A stretch of DNA of 64,000 nucleotides from Odobenus rosmarus divergens (taxonomy: Eukaryota; Chordata; Mammalia; Carnivora; Odobenidae): the NCBI RefSeq assembly GCF_000321225.1, contig NW_004450660.1, forward strand, positions 248,001 through 312,000, in the 5' to 3' direction. The notes under the pieces are model-generated. The model ran no database searches and was not told where the DNA came from. It was given only the letters and a program-made list of their open reading frames with translations. Positions 1-11,148 of the stretch are shown one piece after another. Every line of letters begins with the position of its first letter. The stretch's first letter is position 1. Both the position numbers and the translations under genes were made by a program.

Positions 1-269
1 AGCAAAGAAGCTTAAATTTGAACCTGCCCTCACTACTACACTAGAATGCCATTTTCCTCTAGGGATCTATTTTCCAGTGAGGGAGAACAGTAATAATTAG
101 AATTCAGTTGCATTGATGCGAGGTAGAGGCAAGACAGGGTGGCAGGGGAGGTCTGACCAGCCCAGAAAGGGATGTAGGGGAGAGAAAGACAGACAGACGG
201 GGGGCACTTCTGAAGAAGAGACATCTTATCAGCATGTCTGACAACAGGAAGAGATAGTTGAGCAAAGAG

Positions 270-600
270 TTAATGAATGGGGACTTCAGTAGGTGGGAGA
301 CTGCAGAGGTTCAAAGCTCGAGACCGTGCTAGATCCAGGGAGATGATTGGGGTTTAGTATATCTGTGTGACAGTGGGTGGTAGTGCTGGTGCTTGAAGGC
401 GAGGCAGATCATACAGAGCCCTGAGTGGGTAGAAAAAGTCCATGAGAAAAAACTGGATGAGGGACATTCTGGCAGCATGAAGGGTAAGAGGATGTGGAGC
501 GGGAGCAAGACTGAGGAAGGAAGGCCATGGCGTTTGGTAAAACCGTCTCCATGCTTGAAGGTCTCTAGGAGACAAATGTGGCTGTTGTGTGGTTGATAAT
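270..600. repeat. Possible ancient interspersed repeat
   Basis: The wording around 380-500 (a GGCAGATCATACAGAGCC motif followed by a G/A-rich stretch) resembles an old mammalian repeat that recurs in this window near 20.8-21.8 kb and 53.6-55.2 kb. In those two copies it directly follows L2-antisense-like sequence. I cannot give a library name. The open frames here are short and show no coding signature. Confidence 0.3.
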
Positions 601-2279
601 GGTCAAAGAAATGTGTCTGATGAGGGAAGAAGGAAGGGTGATTTAAACAGGCCCCCATCTCTGAAGTGCCCAGCACAGCTGTGGTGGCCATGTCGGAGAC
701 ATATTTTCAGCCATGAACAGAGTACTGTTCTGACAGGAAGGAAGGCGCATAAGGCTCCACTCCTATTAATTCTTTGGCCATTCATTACCACAGTGACCTT
801 AAAGTTCCTGCTGGGCATTCAAGTGGGATGGCATGTGTAACTCCATTGGAATTCCGTTGTAATTCAGTGTTGAAGGACCAGGAAAACTTTCACCCAACTT
901 CTGGCAACTAGTAAATAAGTAAGCTTGCATAAAACTCTCAGAGCAAGGCTTTCCAGTTACTGCCCCGGAAGACCCCAATCGTACCGCATTTACATGGAAC
1001 AATCTATATTTTCTTTTTTCTACTCTTCTCTACTTTCTCTCTAATTACCTTCTCTTTTATACAAATTATATATTATACTATTATACAATTTTCAATATTA
1101 TTGAAATTTTAATAGTATACAAATTTCAAATGTAGGTCTATAACAGGCTAAAATATTTACTGAACACGGTGCATCTATATTATCTCAGACAGGAGGCTGG
1201 ATGGATCAGAAGGGGGCTATATCTTATATGTCCTCTCATTATGGAGTGTTGCCTTCAACACTTGTATCTTTGAGTGGTTAAGGAAATCTCCACGGAGGAG
1301 ATAATGAGAAACCTAGAACCGGGAAGTCATCCCTGCAGATGCTCCAGAGTCAGGTTTGGAAGCCACATTCATCGGAAGGAGAGCTTCTCTAGATGGGAAG
1401 TGATGTTGAGAAATACTAGGCACTAAATATGAGGAAGAAGGTTAAGTGCAGCTTGAATCATGGTGAAGACAAGGGGAGTGATAGACTGATTCACCTTCTG
1501 TTCACTCAGAGAGTGGTATGTCGAAAGGAACATAGAATGAAGGCAGAAAGACAAAAGAGAGGGCCAGACATGAGGTCTGGGGAGAAGGTTCACAAGCTAG
1601 AGTAAAAACCATGCCTCGTGAACGAAAGCATCACGTGGGGTCCATTACGAAAGAATAATCTGTATAGGATTATATGATCAGTCATTTCTGTTTCCAGGGG
1701 CAGAAAAGTCAGAAGACCTCATTTGTCTTAGCCTGGGAAGTGAGGAAAATCAAGATTCCATGGGCATAAAGGTCAACTAGTGGGACACCCAGCTGGGGGA
1801 GGAAATATAGGATGGAGCTGTTACCCCCTTTACTGGATATGGTCACAGTCATTTTTGTTTACTCCTCTGGAACTTTGAAAATGATATTCTTAGGACATGT
1901 TACTAAGCCTGAATGGTTGAATGAAGGAAGGGGATTCATTGAATTTTTTTTCATTAATTGAAAGGTTTGGCTCATTTGTCTCATTACTGTCCCAAGTCAG
2001 GGATTCCTTTTTTAGGAATTTAGGGAGCTCTCAAGTTAGGAAAACTAGGGAAGTCTGTGAAAATGTTCAACGAAGTGTTTGATTTTGAGGTAGAAAGGGT
2101 TTTTTTAATCTTGGGTGTTCTGTGGAAACCAGCCCAGGCTACTCCATGTTAATGGAGAGAAGGTCTAGTAAGTTCTTGAGTGTTAGAGGAATTACAGTGT
2201 AATGTCTTTGATCTCAGTCCTCAGTATAAACAGGAGTATTAAATTAAATGAGCAAAATGTACCTTTTTACATTTTCTAC

Positions 2280-2530
2280 AGTGCCTACTGTAGAGGCAGT
2301 GAGTGTGGGCTCTTGAGCTTTCTGAATTCAGATCCTAATTCCGTCACTTGTACTGAGAGTAAGTGATTTGGTGCCAGTTATTTAACTTTTATGACTCAGA
2401 GTCCTCATTTCTAGAATGGGAGTAATAATTATTCCTACTTCATAACATTTTTGGGAGAATTAAATGAATTAGTGCATATAAAGAGCTCAGACTAGTGGAT
2501 GGCATGTATTACTCACTTAAGAATATTGAC
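2280..2530 (+). repeat. MIR SINE
   Basis: The order of segments matches a sense MIR: a 'tcagatcctaattccgtcac' type box, then 'ttatttaac', a 'tcctcatttctagaatggg' core and 'gggagaattaaatgaattag'. The copy is diverged, as expected for a pre-eutherian SINE. It lies in the MCTP2 intron. Confidence 0.7.
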
Positions 2531-4063
2531 TATTATGAATATTATTTTTGGCAAAATGCCTTGACTTTCTTTTTCTGTGTCTTAAATTAAAAAAAATTAA
2601 AAGTGAATGTCTCCCTTTTTTAAAAAAAAAACTTTTAAGCACTTTCCCCTAAAATTGTGGGGAAAACTCAAGAGTTAACTGACTTGACTGTTGGGAGAGC
2701 GAATCTGACAGGGTGTTTGTGAGAGTGTCTGATACACATCTTCATTAGAAATGAAGCATCCAACACTAATACACATGACATACCACACACTTGCACACAC
2801 AAACAACTATTGAGATCTTTATAAGGATTAATTGGAAAATAATTGACATCTTGATAAAATTTTAAGTTTTCTAATATAGGCTTCTATTTAGGTCATTTTG
2901 AATTTATTTCAATATTATTTTAGAGTTTTATGTATAGAAGTTTGACACACTTTTGTGAGATATATTCCCAGATACTTGATTTGTTTCATTATATTTTAAA
3001 TGGTACCTTTTTTTCAGATTTCATTTTCTACTTGTTTGCTACTAGGATATAGAAGTAAATTAATTTTCTTATATTGACTTTGTATCTATAAATTTTGGTA
3101 AACTTAGTTATCTTAATTTTTATCTGAAGACTATTCTAGATTTTCTATTGCATAAACATATTATCTAGGAATAATTTTTCTTCCTTATTTTCCAATCCTT
3201 ATACATTTTTCTATGTTTTCTTGCTTTATTGTACCAGCTACTAGCTCCAGTACCATGTTGAACAGAATTGGTGTTGGTGAACATTCTTTTCTCCTATATG
3301 ATATCAGAGAAAAAACTTTCAACATTTTACCCTAAGAACGATATTTGCTATAGGGATTTGTACAGACGCTTTATCAGATTAAAGAAGTTCCCTTTTATTC
3401 TTAGTTTACTAAGACTTTTTATTGTGAATGTGAGCTTTGTCAAACTTTTTTCCTACATTCATTGGGATGATAATTTTCTCTCCTTTATTTTTGCTAATGT
3501 GGTCTATTATTGTTTTTGATTTTTAAATATTAAGCCAATCTTCCACTTATGGAATAAACCCAACTTTGCCACGGTATACGCTCTCTTCATATGTTGCTAT
3601 ATTTTATTTACTACTACGTTGCTTAGGATTTTTGCAGCTATCATCATTAATGAGATTTGAGCTGTAATTTTCTGTTCTTAAATTCCTTATGGAGAGATTA
3701 TTCTAGGCTCAAACAACACGTGGGAGTGTTCTCTCTTTATCATTATCTGGAAGAGTTTACATAAGCCTGGTGTCATTACTTCCTTTAAGATTCAATAGAA
3801 TTTGCTGGTGAAGCCTCTGGGCCTGGAGTTTTCTTTTAGGAAAGGTTTTAATTGAATATTCCATTTTTGTAAAATATATAGGTGTGTTCAGCCATTCTGT
3901 TTCTTCTCACATCTGTTTCTGTAAGCTGTCCTTTTCTGGAGTTTGCCTGTTTCATTTAAATTCTCTACTTTTTGATATAAACTTAATAAAATTCTCTTTT
4001 ATTTAATAAAATCCTTCCCTAATGTCAGTAGGATCTGTAGCATTGTCCACTTTTTTATGCTTG

Positions 4064-4364
4064 ATATTTTTTTAAAGGGGGAGGTGGGCAGAGGGAGAGA
4101 AAGTCTTAAGCAGGCTCCATGACTAGCACGGAACCCGACGTGGGGCTCATTCTCACAAGTCTGAGATCATGACCTGAGCCAAAATCAAGAGTCGACTGCT
4201 TACCTTTAATCAGAAGTAATAACACAATTATGAAATTTATAAAATCATTTGGGATAACCACAAAAAACAATTATTCGTAACAAATAAAGACTTTCTAGGA
4301 AGAAAAAAACAAGAAAAAAAAAAAAAGAGTCGGCTGCTTAACAGACTGAGCTACCCAGGCACCT
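4064..4364 (-). mobile_element. CAN-SINE, antisense, interrupted
   Basis: The reversed SINE runs from its T-rich tail (4068-4075) to the complement of its tRNA-like head, 'gagctacccaggcacc' (4349-4364). It is flanked by 'tatgcttg' at 4056-4063 and 4366-4373, a likely target-site duplication. Its body is split by a separate poly(A)-tailed insert at 4203-4326. Confidence 0.85.
4203..4326 (+). mobile_element. Short retroposed insert of unknown origin, nested in a SINE
   Basis: About 120 bp break the surrounding CAN-SINE. The insert is flanked by a 16-bp direct repeat, AAGAGTCGACTGCTTA at 4187-4202 and AAGAGTCGGCTGCTTA at 4325-4340 (one mismatch). It ends in an A-rich tail from about 4301 and has AATAAA at 4283-4288, about 15-20 bases before that tail. 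The layout is that of an L1-machinery insertion of a 5'-truncated polyadenylated RNA. The body has no tRNA-like head and matches no SINE or L1 end I know. It could be the 3' end of an mRNA, a non-coding RNA or an L1 transduction. Confidence 0.75.
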
Positions 4365-4928
4365 CTATGCTTGCTGTTAATTGTGTTTTCCCTTCTTTCT
4401 TGATGGGGATTTATTAATTATGTTAGTCTTTAGAAAGAACTGTCATTGACCTTTGTGAATCTTCCTTGCTACCTGTTTTCTTTTTCATTAATTACTAGTA
4501 CTCTTATTTTTATTCCTTTCTTCCTTTTACTTTACTTGGGATTAATTTAGTATTTTTTTTTCTAACTCTTTAAGATAGATCACTGGATTACTTACTTTCA
4601 ATTATTCTATTTTCCAAGCATTTAAAGAACATTTAAAGCTCTACAACTGCCTGTAAGCATAACTTAAGCTCCAGGCCAGATATTTTGGTGTTGATATTTT
4701 CATTATGATTCAAGTTCAGTAAAAACTTTTTTTTTTTTAATTTTCTATTTTTATTTCTTCCTTGGGAAAGAAATATATTGCATAATTTCCAAGTATATGG
4801 AGATTTTCTGGTTATCTTTTTGTTCCTGATTTCTAACTTAATTGCTTTATGGTCAGAAAATATTGATCAAGAAAATGGCCTACTTCTGTAAACTTTCCAT
4901 GTGAGCTTGGAAAGGTTATTGAGTGTAT

Positions 4929-4948
4929 TGTGTGTGTGTGTGTGTGTG
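4929..4948. repeat. (TG)n microsatellite
   Basis: About ten uninterrupted TG units lie inside the old antisense L1. Confidence 0.95.
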
Positions 4949-5078
4949 TATGCACATATGTATGCATTCATTAATTTTGTTGATTGTGTTCAATCTTTTG
5001 TATTTATACTGATTTTTATTTTTGGTTGACTTCTTATATCAATTATTTAGAGATGTATATTAAAAGTTTCCACTGTGG

Positions 5079-5279
5079 GGGCGCCTGGGTGGCTCAGTCG
5101 TTAAGCATCTGCTTTCAGCTCAGGTCATGATCCCAGGGTCCTGGGATCAAGCCCCACGTCCGGCTCCCTGCTTGGCAGGAAGCTTGCTTCTCCCTTTCCC
5201 ACTCCCCCTGCTTGTGTTCCTGCTCTCGCTCTCTCTCTCTGTCAAATAAATAAATAAAATCTTAAAAAAAAAAAACAAC
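5079..5279 (+). mobile_element. CAN-SINE, sense
   Basis: It has a complete head (GCGCCTGGGTGGCTCAGTCG), body, CT-rich stretch, AAATAAATAAATAAAATC and poly(A). A perfect 12-bp duplication, 'tttccactgtgg', flanks it at 5067-5078 and 5280-5291. It lies in the MCTP2 intron, in the same orientation as the gene. Confidence 0.95.
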
Positions 5280-5365
5280 TTTCCACTGTGGATTTATCTA
5301 TTATCTCCTTGTAGCTTGGTCAGTTTTTGCTTTCTGTATTCCAAAGCTATGTTATTTGGGTTGTA

Positions 5366-5555
5366 TCTTTTATTTTAAAGATTTTATTTATTTAAGGAGA
5401 GTGAGTGAGCAGGGGGGAAGGGCAGAGAGAATCTCAAGCAGACTCCACGCTGAGCACAGAGCCCAACATGGGACTCGATCTTACAACCCTGAGGTTAGGA
5501 CCTGAGCTGAAATCAAGGGTCAGATGCTTAACCGACTGAGTCACCCAAGTGCCCC
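5366..5555 (-). mobile_element. CAN-SINE, antisense
   Basis: Its T-rich end starts near 5366 and the head complement ends near 5555 ('gagtcacccaagtgcccc'). The flanking duplication 'tgggttgta' is at 5357-5365 and 5556-5564. With the sense SINE ending at 5279 it forms a tail-to-tail inverted pair separated by 86 bp. Confidence 0.93.
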
Positions 5556-7049
5556 TGGGTTGTACATATTAAAATTGTTATATTTTCCTGGTGAATTGGA
5601 TCATTAATAGGAGGTGACCTACTTATATCTAAGCAATAAATGAAATTTTGTCTTAATATCTTAACTAGTAATAATATGGCTATACCATCTCCTGCTTGTT
5701 GGTTTCTTCATAGTATATACTTTCCTATTATTTTCTTTCAACCTGTCTGTCTATGTTTTACATCTCTTTCTTGTTTCTGACAATCACTATCTTTTAATTG
5801 TACCATGTAGTCCATTCAAATTTAATGTGGTTACTAATATATTTAGATTTAAATTTGTGGTTTTTATTGTTTTCTTTGTCCTTGTTCTGAGTGGTTTTTT
5901 TTTTTCTCATCTGTATTTTTTATCTATTTGCTCAGAATGTAAGGACTCTTTTGCTGTTCTTTTAGTTCCTTAAAGTTTATAGCATGACTCACCACAGCCT
6001 AATATAAATTGTTAACTTTTATTGTCTTTCCAGTCAGGATCCTTCTTAATCTATGGTATCTATCCATTGATTTGTATTCAGAATCTGCTACTATGTCTCT
6101 GCTTTCAAAAAACAAAACAAACAAACAAAAAAATTAAGGCATAAAGGTTGATGTTTGTGTTTACTTATTTAATTGTAATTGATTCCATATCTTGTTTTTA
6201 TTTTTATTATAAACATGGTATACATCCATTATAAAAGTAATCAAACAGAATGCCCCCTTTATTCTCTATACTTCCTTTTCTTCCCCTTCTTTCCATCATA
6301 TTGAACTACCATTAACAACTTGGAGTATATACATCAGAGGTTTTTTTCAGGATAAAAATCTATATATGATATTTGTACATCTGTAAATTTATTAATGCAT
6401 ATATATATATACACAATACCCACATTTATTTATGCAATTTATTTTTTCACTGTATATAGCTTTGAACCTCTGTGTTGGGGGGCAGGGGTGTTTGTGTGGT
6501 TGTCCTTTTTATGATCTCATTGTTTTTTAAAGATAGATACAGCTGCAACTTTATGCTAAGAAAAAGAGATTAGAATAAAGGTTATCTAAGTCTGTGCACA
6601 TAGTAGATGCTTAATAAATGCTGAATTGAACAAAACAAAAATCTGCATAATACTACAGAGTAGAAATCTATTTAGATTTTCCCCTTTATTTAGATATTGT
6701 GCTATTAATGATACTGAAGCTATTTCCTTTTTTAACAACTGGCAACCATTGCTGTGATAGTCATGCACTGCCCCTGCATCCTTGTGCAAGGAGATCTGTA
6801 GGCTTAACTTCCTGCCATGGCATAATTTGGAGCATTAGGGAGTCCATATAACATTTCTCCAAATGTGAAATCGTCCTCCAAAAAGTTCAACTAGAAGTTT
6901 TACTATGGAAGCGAGTAGTCAGAAATGGACCAATGTATATGTATAAATTTAGGATAGCGTAGAAAAAGGCATGAGGAAAGAGTGGGAAAAATATCAATTA
7001 TTCAGTTTGTTGGTGTCAAGTTGCTGGACTGGGGAAGTCTTTGGTAAGT

Positions 7050-7290
7050 GCTACCAAATCTAGAAATCAACCAGGAAAAAAAAAATTGATAAATTTGGTC
7101 ATGTAAAATAAATAATTATATATTTAAAAATATATAAACCAGACCAAAAACAAGAAAGCAACACATTGGGAAAAGCACTGAACAAATATGACCAAGGACT
7201 GATTTCTTTAGTATCCAAAGAGATATTTTAGGTCATTGAGGAAAAAGTCAGGCAAAAACAGCTCAAGGCACAACAGACAAATTGTAACTG
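7050..7290 (+). mobile_element. Old LINE-1 fragment, sense
   Basis: The stretch resembles L1 ORF2 in sense order: a 'ggtcatgtaaaataaa' region, then 'caacacattgggaaaagcac', 'aaggactgatttctttagta' and 'caaagagat'. It is short and degraded. Confidence 0.5.
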
Positions 7291-7299
7291 CTTTCCATT

Positions 7300-7520
7300 T
7301 TCTGAGTTTTTACAATGTGCTAAAAACAGAATGGGCTATCTACCTTAAATGCAAGTTCTTATTTAATTCTGGCAGAACTCTATGATAGAGGTACTATTAT
7401 TATTCACATTTTGCAGAGCAGATATGTTGGTGCAGAATGATTAAATCACTTTCCTGTAGCTTATTAGAGATGGAACCTGAACTCAATCCAATGTCAGTAT
7501 GCTTAAAATTCCGTTTTCTT
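7300..7520 (-). repeat. MIR SINE, antisense
   Basis: The sequence contains the reversed MIR order: 'acaatgtgct', then 'ctatgatagaggtactatta', 'cacattttgcagagcagata' and 'gagatggaacctgaactcaa'. Confidence 0.65.
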
Positions 7521-7779
7521 AAGCACTTTCCCAAATAGGGATACCTCACAAAGAAATAAACTAGAAATCACTTGAGAAACAAAGTATGATGAGCATGCAT
7601 ATTAAAAGGTGTTTAAATTTGCTTATAATTTTAAAAAAGTGAGAAATTAAAAACACACCTCTCTATGGGCAAAGATTAAAAACATTGATAACAGTCTGTT
7701 ACAAGAGGGTGAGGTGACCGGGTTTTTCTTAGACTCTTCATGGAATTGTGGTTATTTACAAAACAAAACAAAATCTCTC

Positions 7780-7905
7780 TCAGCCTCAATTTGCTCATGT
7801 GTAAAATGGGGATAATCTTTACTCGGAAGAATTATGGTGACCGTCACAATGATATGAAAAATATTAGCACAATGGCACATATTAAGTGCCTAGCAGCTGT
7901 TATAG
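7780..7905 (+). repeat. MIR SINE, partial, sense
   Basis: A MIR core is seen in the sense direction: 'cctcaatttgctcatgtgta' continuing to 'aaatggggataatctttact' and an end reading 'cacatattaagtgcctagca'. Confidence 0.6.
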
Positions 7906-8385
7906 GTTAGTCCCCCCACATCCCCCACTATCTCACCCCCACACACACACACAAAAACAAAGACTAAGAGACAAATCTTTTACCTCTTTGTGTTCCTAGC
8001 CACAAAGTCAAGGGTCAATAGACAACCAAGTAAATGAAGCTAAAGACTGAGAAGAAGAAGGACCCTAGGCTCTCATGGGCTCTCCACAGGACATGGGATT
8101 TACAGGGCATTTTCTAGGACCATGCAAAGATTTCCACTATTTGTTCAATTCTACATCCCATGTTCCAGATCTCCATTTGCACACAAGTCAAAGGAGGCAG
8201 TGGATATGCTGAAAGGAGCCAGGAGCCCCATGAACATAACATGTGGTCACATAACCTGTGTTATCTATGGGTTGGTGGCCTAATGGTTTAGAGTCAAATG
8301 CCTCGAGCCCGTTTCAGGGCACTCAACCTTTTAGAGTCAGTGAGTCCGAAAATTCTAAAAAGAACTTATTAGAAAACACAGAAGT

Positions 8386-8585
8386 TGGGGTGCCTTGGTG
8401 GCTCAGTCAGTTAAGTGTTGGACTCTTGATTTTGGCTCAGGTCATGATCACAGGGTCCTGAGATGGAGCCCAGTGTGGGGCTCTGCACTGAGCATGGAGC
8501 CTGCTTGAGATTCTTTCTCTGCCTCTCCCTCTGCCTTTCCACCCCCCCCGACCTTGTGCGCTCTCTCTCTCAAAAAGAAAAAAAG
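8386..8585 (+). mobile_element. CAN-SINE, sense
   Basis: The head 'ggggtgccttggtggctcag' starts near 8386 and the element ends in an A-rich tail near 8585. An 11-bp duplication with one mismatch ('agaaaacacag' and 'agaaaacaaag') is at 8371-8381 and 8586-8596. It is the closest SINE upstream of an MCTP2 exon, about 460 bp before 9047. Confidence 0.9.
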
Positions 8586-9046
8586 AGAAAACAAAGCACC
8601 AGAGCACCTTAATAATATACTCCCTTTTCTAAATATTTACTGGCAACCATGTCTTCATGGAGAGAATTGTTGACCTTGAAGTGACCTCACTAACCTTTTG
8701 TTTTGAAGATCTCCATGCATGGAGCCATCCTGACCACACTGCACACACTGTAGTCTTTCATCACTTATGAGAGCCAGAGCCTTCCCTTAAAGACTGCCGG
8801 TTCCAGGAAGGCAAAGTCACCAGGATTCTGACAAGCTGGCTGGCAGTTGGTCTTGGGACCTGCTCCTCAGGACCTCAGTGATGTTTGTGCCATCCCCAGC
8901 TTGGCAGAACTTTCTCTCCAGGTTGTTAAAGGGACTTCTCCAGTAGACCTTTTTCATTTGTGTAACTAAGAAATAAACATGGCAAGATGAACTGGTAGGT
9001 GCTGTAGAGCGTCAGAGAGAATGATAGTGATGTGCTTTGTCTGCAG

Positions 9047-9156
9047 CACATTTAACTGGACGGTCCCGTTCCTCTCGTTCCTGGCCTGTTTGATCCTGGC
9101 AGTGACCGCCATCATTTTGTATTTTATTCCACTCCGGTACATCGTTTTAATCTGGG
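9047..9156 (+). CDS. MCTP2 exon: last transmembrane segment
   Basis: This 110-base exon encodes part of MCTP2, a membrane protein with several Ca2+-binding C2 domains and a C-terminal pair of membrane segments. The family is associated with the ER and endosomes. The first base completes a split codon, then 36 codons are read, and the last G opens a Gly codon finished by the next exon. The product begins [10 protein letters not shown] and ends LRYIVLIW. The central hydrophobic run, about 24 residues from the codons near 9063-9135, is the second membrane span. The acceptor TCTGCAG and donor G/GTAAGT are strong. Assignment to MCTP2 rather than MCTP1 comes from the next two exons. Confidence 0.95.
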
Positions 9157-10716
9157 GTAAGTCTGGCATGGTCCTTTTGCGAGCGGTCAATATCAGGTAA
9201 GAACAAATGACTCATTTGTCAAGTGCAACTATCAACTTTAAATGTGCTCTTGTTGGCAATTAAACATGAGATTAAGGAAGGTATTTTGGGAACAAAAACT
9301 TCCAGGACCTCCCTGAAAAGGCCAGTTGCCTGAACGATCAGCACAGATATTTATAGGCCTCTTGCATAATTGCAATCAAATAAAAATGTGATTGTGCATG
9401 AGATTTCCCTTTGGGCTTTCGTAGCCATAAATACTCTTGGATAATATATTGCCGTGGCCCGGTAACTTTTAGGAAACACTGTTATTCAAATAGTGAGCAA
9501 ACACCTGCATCTCACCCTTTATAGTATGTAAAAGTAGATCTGGCCCCTGCCACGGTGCTTCTGACACTTCATCTCTCCTGGAGGAAAAATAATCTAACCC
9601 CATACTTAAATCCAGAAGCGGTAGAGAGGAAGGGAGGTGGTTGCTCCCTAACCAGTGCCTGAAAGAAGAGGAAGCTATAATTTAGCAGGGTAAATGGTGT
9701 GCCTATATAAAGTTTAGCTGCTTTAAAAAAAAGTAGAAACAAAAATCACAAACTCGAAATAAACTGCATGACTTGATTTACTACTCAAGCCAGCAGTTGG
9801 ACAAAAGACAAGCAGCTTTGTGAATATTTGTGTCTGTTGCTGGGTGGGCTCTGGGTTGATAGAAGGAGCGTGCATTGCAGTAAATTAATTGCTGGAGAAG
9901 CAATCAACCCTTTTCCCTGAGTCTGCCAGTCATAGTTTCCATTCCTTGGCTCCAATTAATACTGCTGAGTTCTCAACCATAGATGCTCCCTTCTAGGGAT
10001 CTTTGCTTGTTAAGGTGTTCAGAGAAGTTACCACCTACAAGTGACTGCATTAAGATGCATTCATGTTTAAGCAAAAGCTGAGAGCTTGCAAATGTCAGAT
10101 ACAAGCTACAATCTTTCTAAAACCATTAAATGTAGACCTTTTCAAAGAGAACCCACAGGAGTAGAATCCTGCTGATGAGGAAAGCCAAATATAGACATTC
10201 TGAATTGGGAAAAGTCATCGAAAAAAAATAGAATAACTCATAAAACTTCAGAAGTGGAATGATTTTGAGAGAGCATAAGCCACTGGTTCTCTGTTTCGTC
10301 CAGGAAGTGAGAATCCCAGATAAAGAAGTATCTCTCTTTTATAGCAAGCCTGAGAAAAGAAAAAGATACTCTAATTTCTCTCTTTACGGGTCTGTTTTGA
10401 GGCTTGATGACCCTCACTCTTGGCGAAAATCTTCTCTCCATACTTAGTTTTTGATTGTTTCTCTTATTTTGCAACAATGCTAGCACATTGGTCCATAGGC
10501 CCTTAGAAAGAGATCAAGAAGCTCTTCAGGGTCGGTTGATCAAGAAGAAACATTTTATAAAAGTATCTCCCTGAATACCTTATATACTAAATGTTATCTA
10601 TATAGACTGAATAATCTGTCTTTCTTAATTGTTTTTCATTAAGAATTCATTTGCAAATCCATTTATTGATCACATTTAAAAAACAGATCTTAAAACTGTT
10701 GTCTGACCCTAATCAG
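9157..10716 (+). other. MCTP2 intron, repeat-poor first part
   Basis: The sequence between the donor at 9157 and the twin-primed L1 has no repeat I can recognise and no plausible exon. Short open frames on both strands (for example near 10238-10486) have no conserved-protein character. Motif-level function cannot be judged without alignment. Confidence 0.6.
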
Positions 10717-10727
10717 AAAATGATTCA

Positions 10728-11138
10728 TTTGTTTCAGAGGTACAGATCTGTGATTCAGCAGTCTTGCACAATTCACAGCGCTCACCATAGCACATACCCT
10801 CCCCAATGTCTATCACNNNNNNNNNNNNNNNNNNNNNNNNNNNNNNNNNNNNNNNNNNNNNNNNNNNNNNNNNNNNNNNAAAAAAAAAAAAGGTAGCAGG
10901 AGGGGAAGAATGAAGGGGGGGAAATCGGAGGGGGAGACGAACCATGAGAGATGATAGACTCTGAAAAACAAACTGAGGGTTCTAGAGGGGGGTGGGCGGA
11001 TGTGTTAGCCTGGTGATGGGTATTAAAGAGGGCACGTTCTGCCGTGGAGCACTGGGTGTTATAAACAAACAATCATGGAACACTACATCAAAAACTAATG
11101 ATGTATGGTGATTAACATAACAATAAAAATTTTTTAAA
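10728..11138 (+). mobile_element. Carnivore LINE-1 3' end with inverted 5' part
   Basis: After the gap, 10880-11138 is the sense 3' UTR of a carnivore L1: 'gagacgaaccatgagagatg', 'aacaaactgagggttctaga', 'gcactgggtgttata' and 'caataaaaat'. Before the gap, 10729-10816 is the complement of the immediately upstream L1 3' UTR segment ('cagaggtacagatctgtgat', 'cacagcgctcacca'). The block is flanked by 'aaaatgattca' at 10717-10727 and about 11138-11148. This is the classic 5'-inverted, twin-primed layout in one insertion. Confidence 0.85.
10817..10879. other. Assembly gap (63 N)
   Basis: A run of N replaces the inversion junction and the A-rich tract of the L1. The gap is probably a sequencing or assembly failure in low-complexity sequence. 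Confidence 1.
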
Positions 11139-11148
11139 AAATGATTCA

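Larger units (their letters stand above)
2850..6060 (-). mobile_element. Old LINE-1, antisense, ORF2 region, SINE-interrupted
   Basis: The + strand reads as the complement of L1 ORF2. The marker 'tctgggcctggagttttc' near 3818 is the complement of the conserved RT-region segment, preceded by an 'aattggtgttggtgaacat' stretch near 3265 that matches the L1 catalytic area. The copy is broken by three CAN-SINEs (4064-4364, 5079-5279, 5366-5555) and carries stops in all minus frames, so it is not mobile. The boundaries are approximate. A (TG)n run lies inside it at 4929-4948. Confidence 0.7.
1..9046 (+). other. MCTP2 intron, 3' portion
   Basis: This is the intron ending at the AG of 9045-9046, directly before the first recognisable MCTP2 exon. 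I found no exon inside it. It holds old MIR and L2 pieces, a long antisense L1 (about 2.85-6.06 kb), four CAN-SINEs and a short L1 piece near 7.05-7.29 kb. The sequence from 600 to 2280 is A/T-rich with no element I can name. The acceptor is preceded by TGCTTTGTCTGCAG, a modest pyrimidine tract. Confidence 0.85.

Noticed and set aside
8386..8460. tRNA-like A and B boxes in SINE heads as possible tRNA genes
   Set aside because: All such heads are followed by the CAN-SINE body and A-rich tail, and no complete cloverleaf was recognised.
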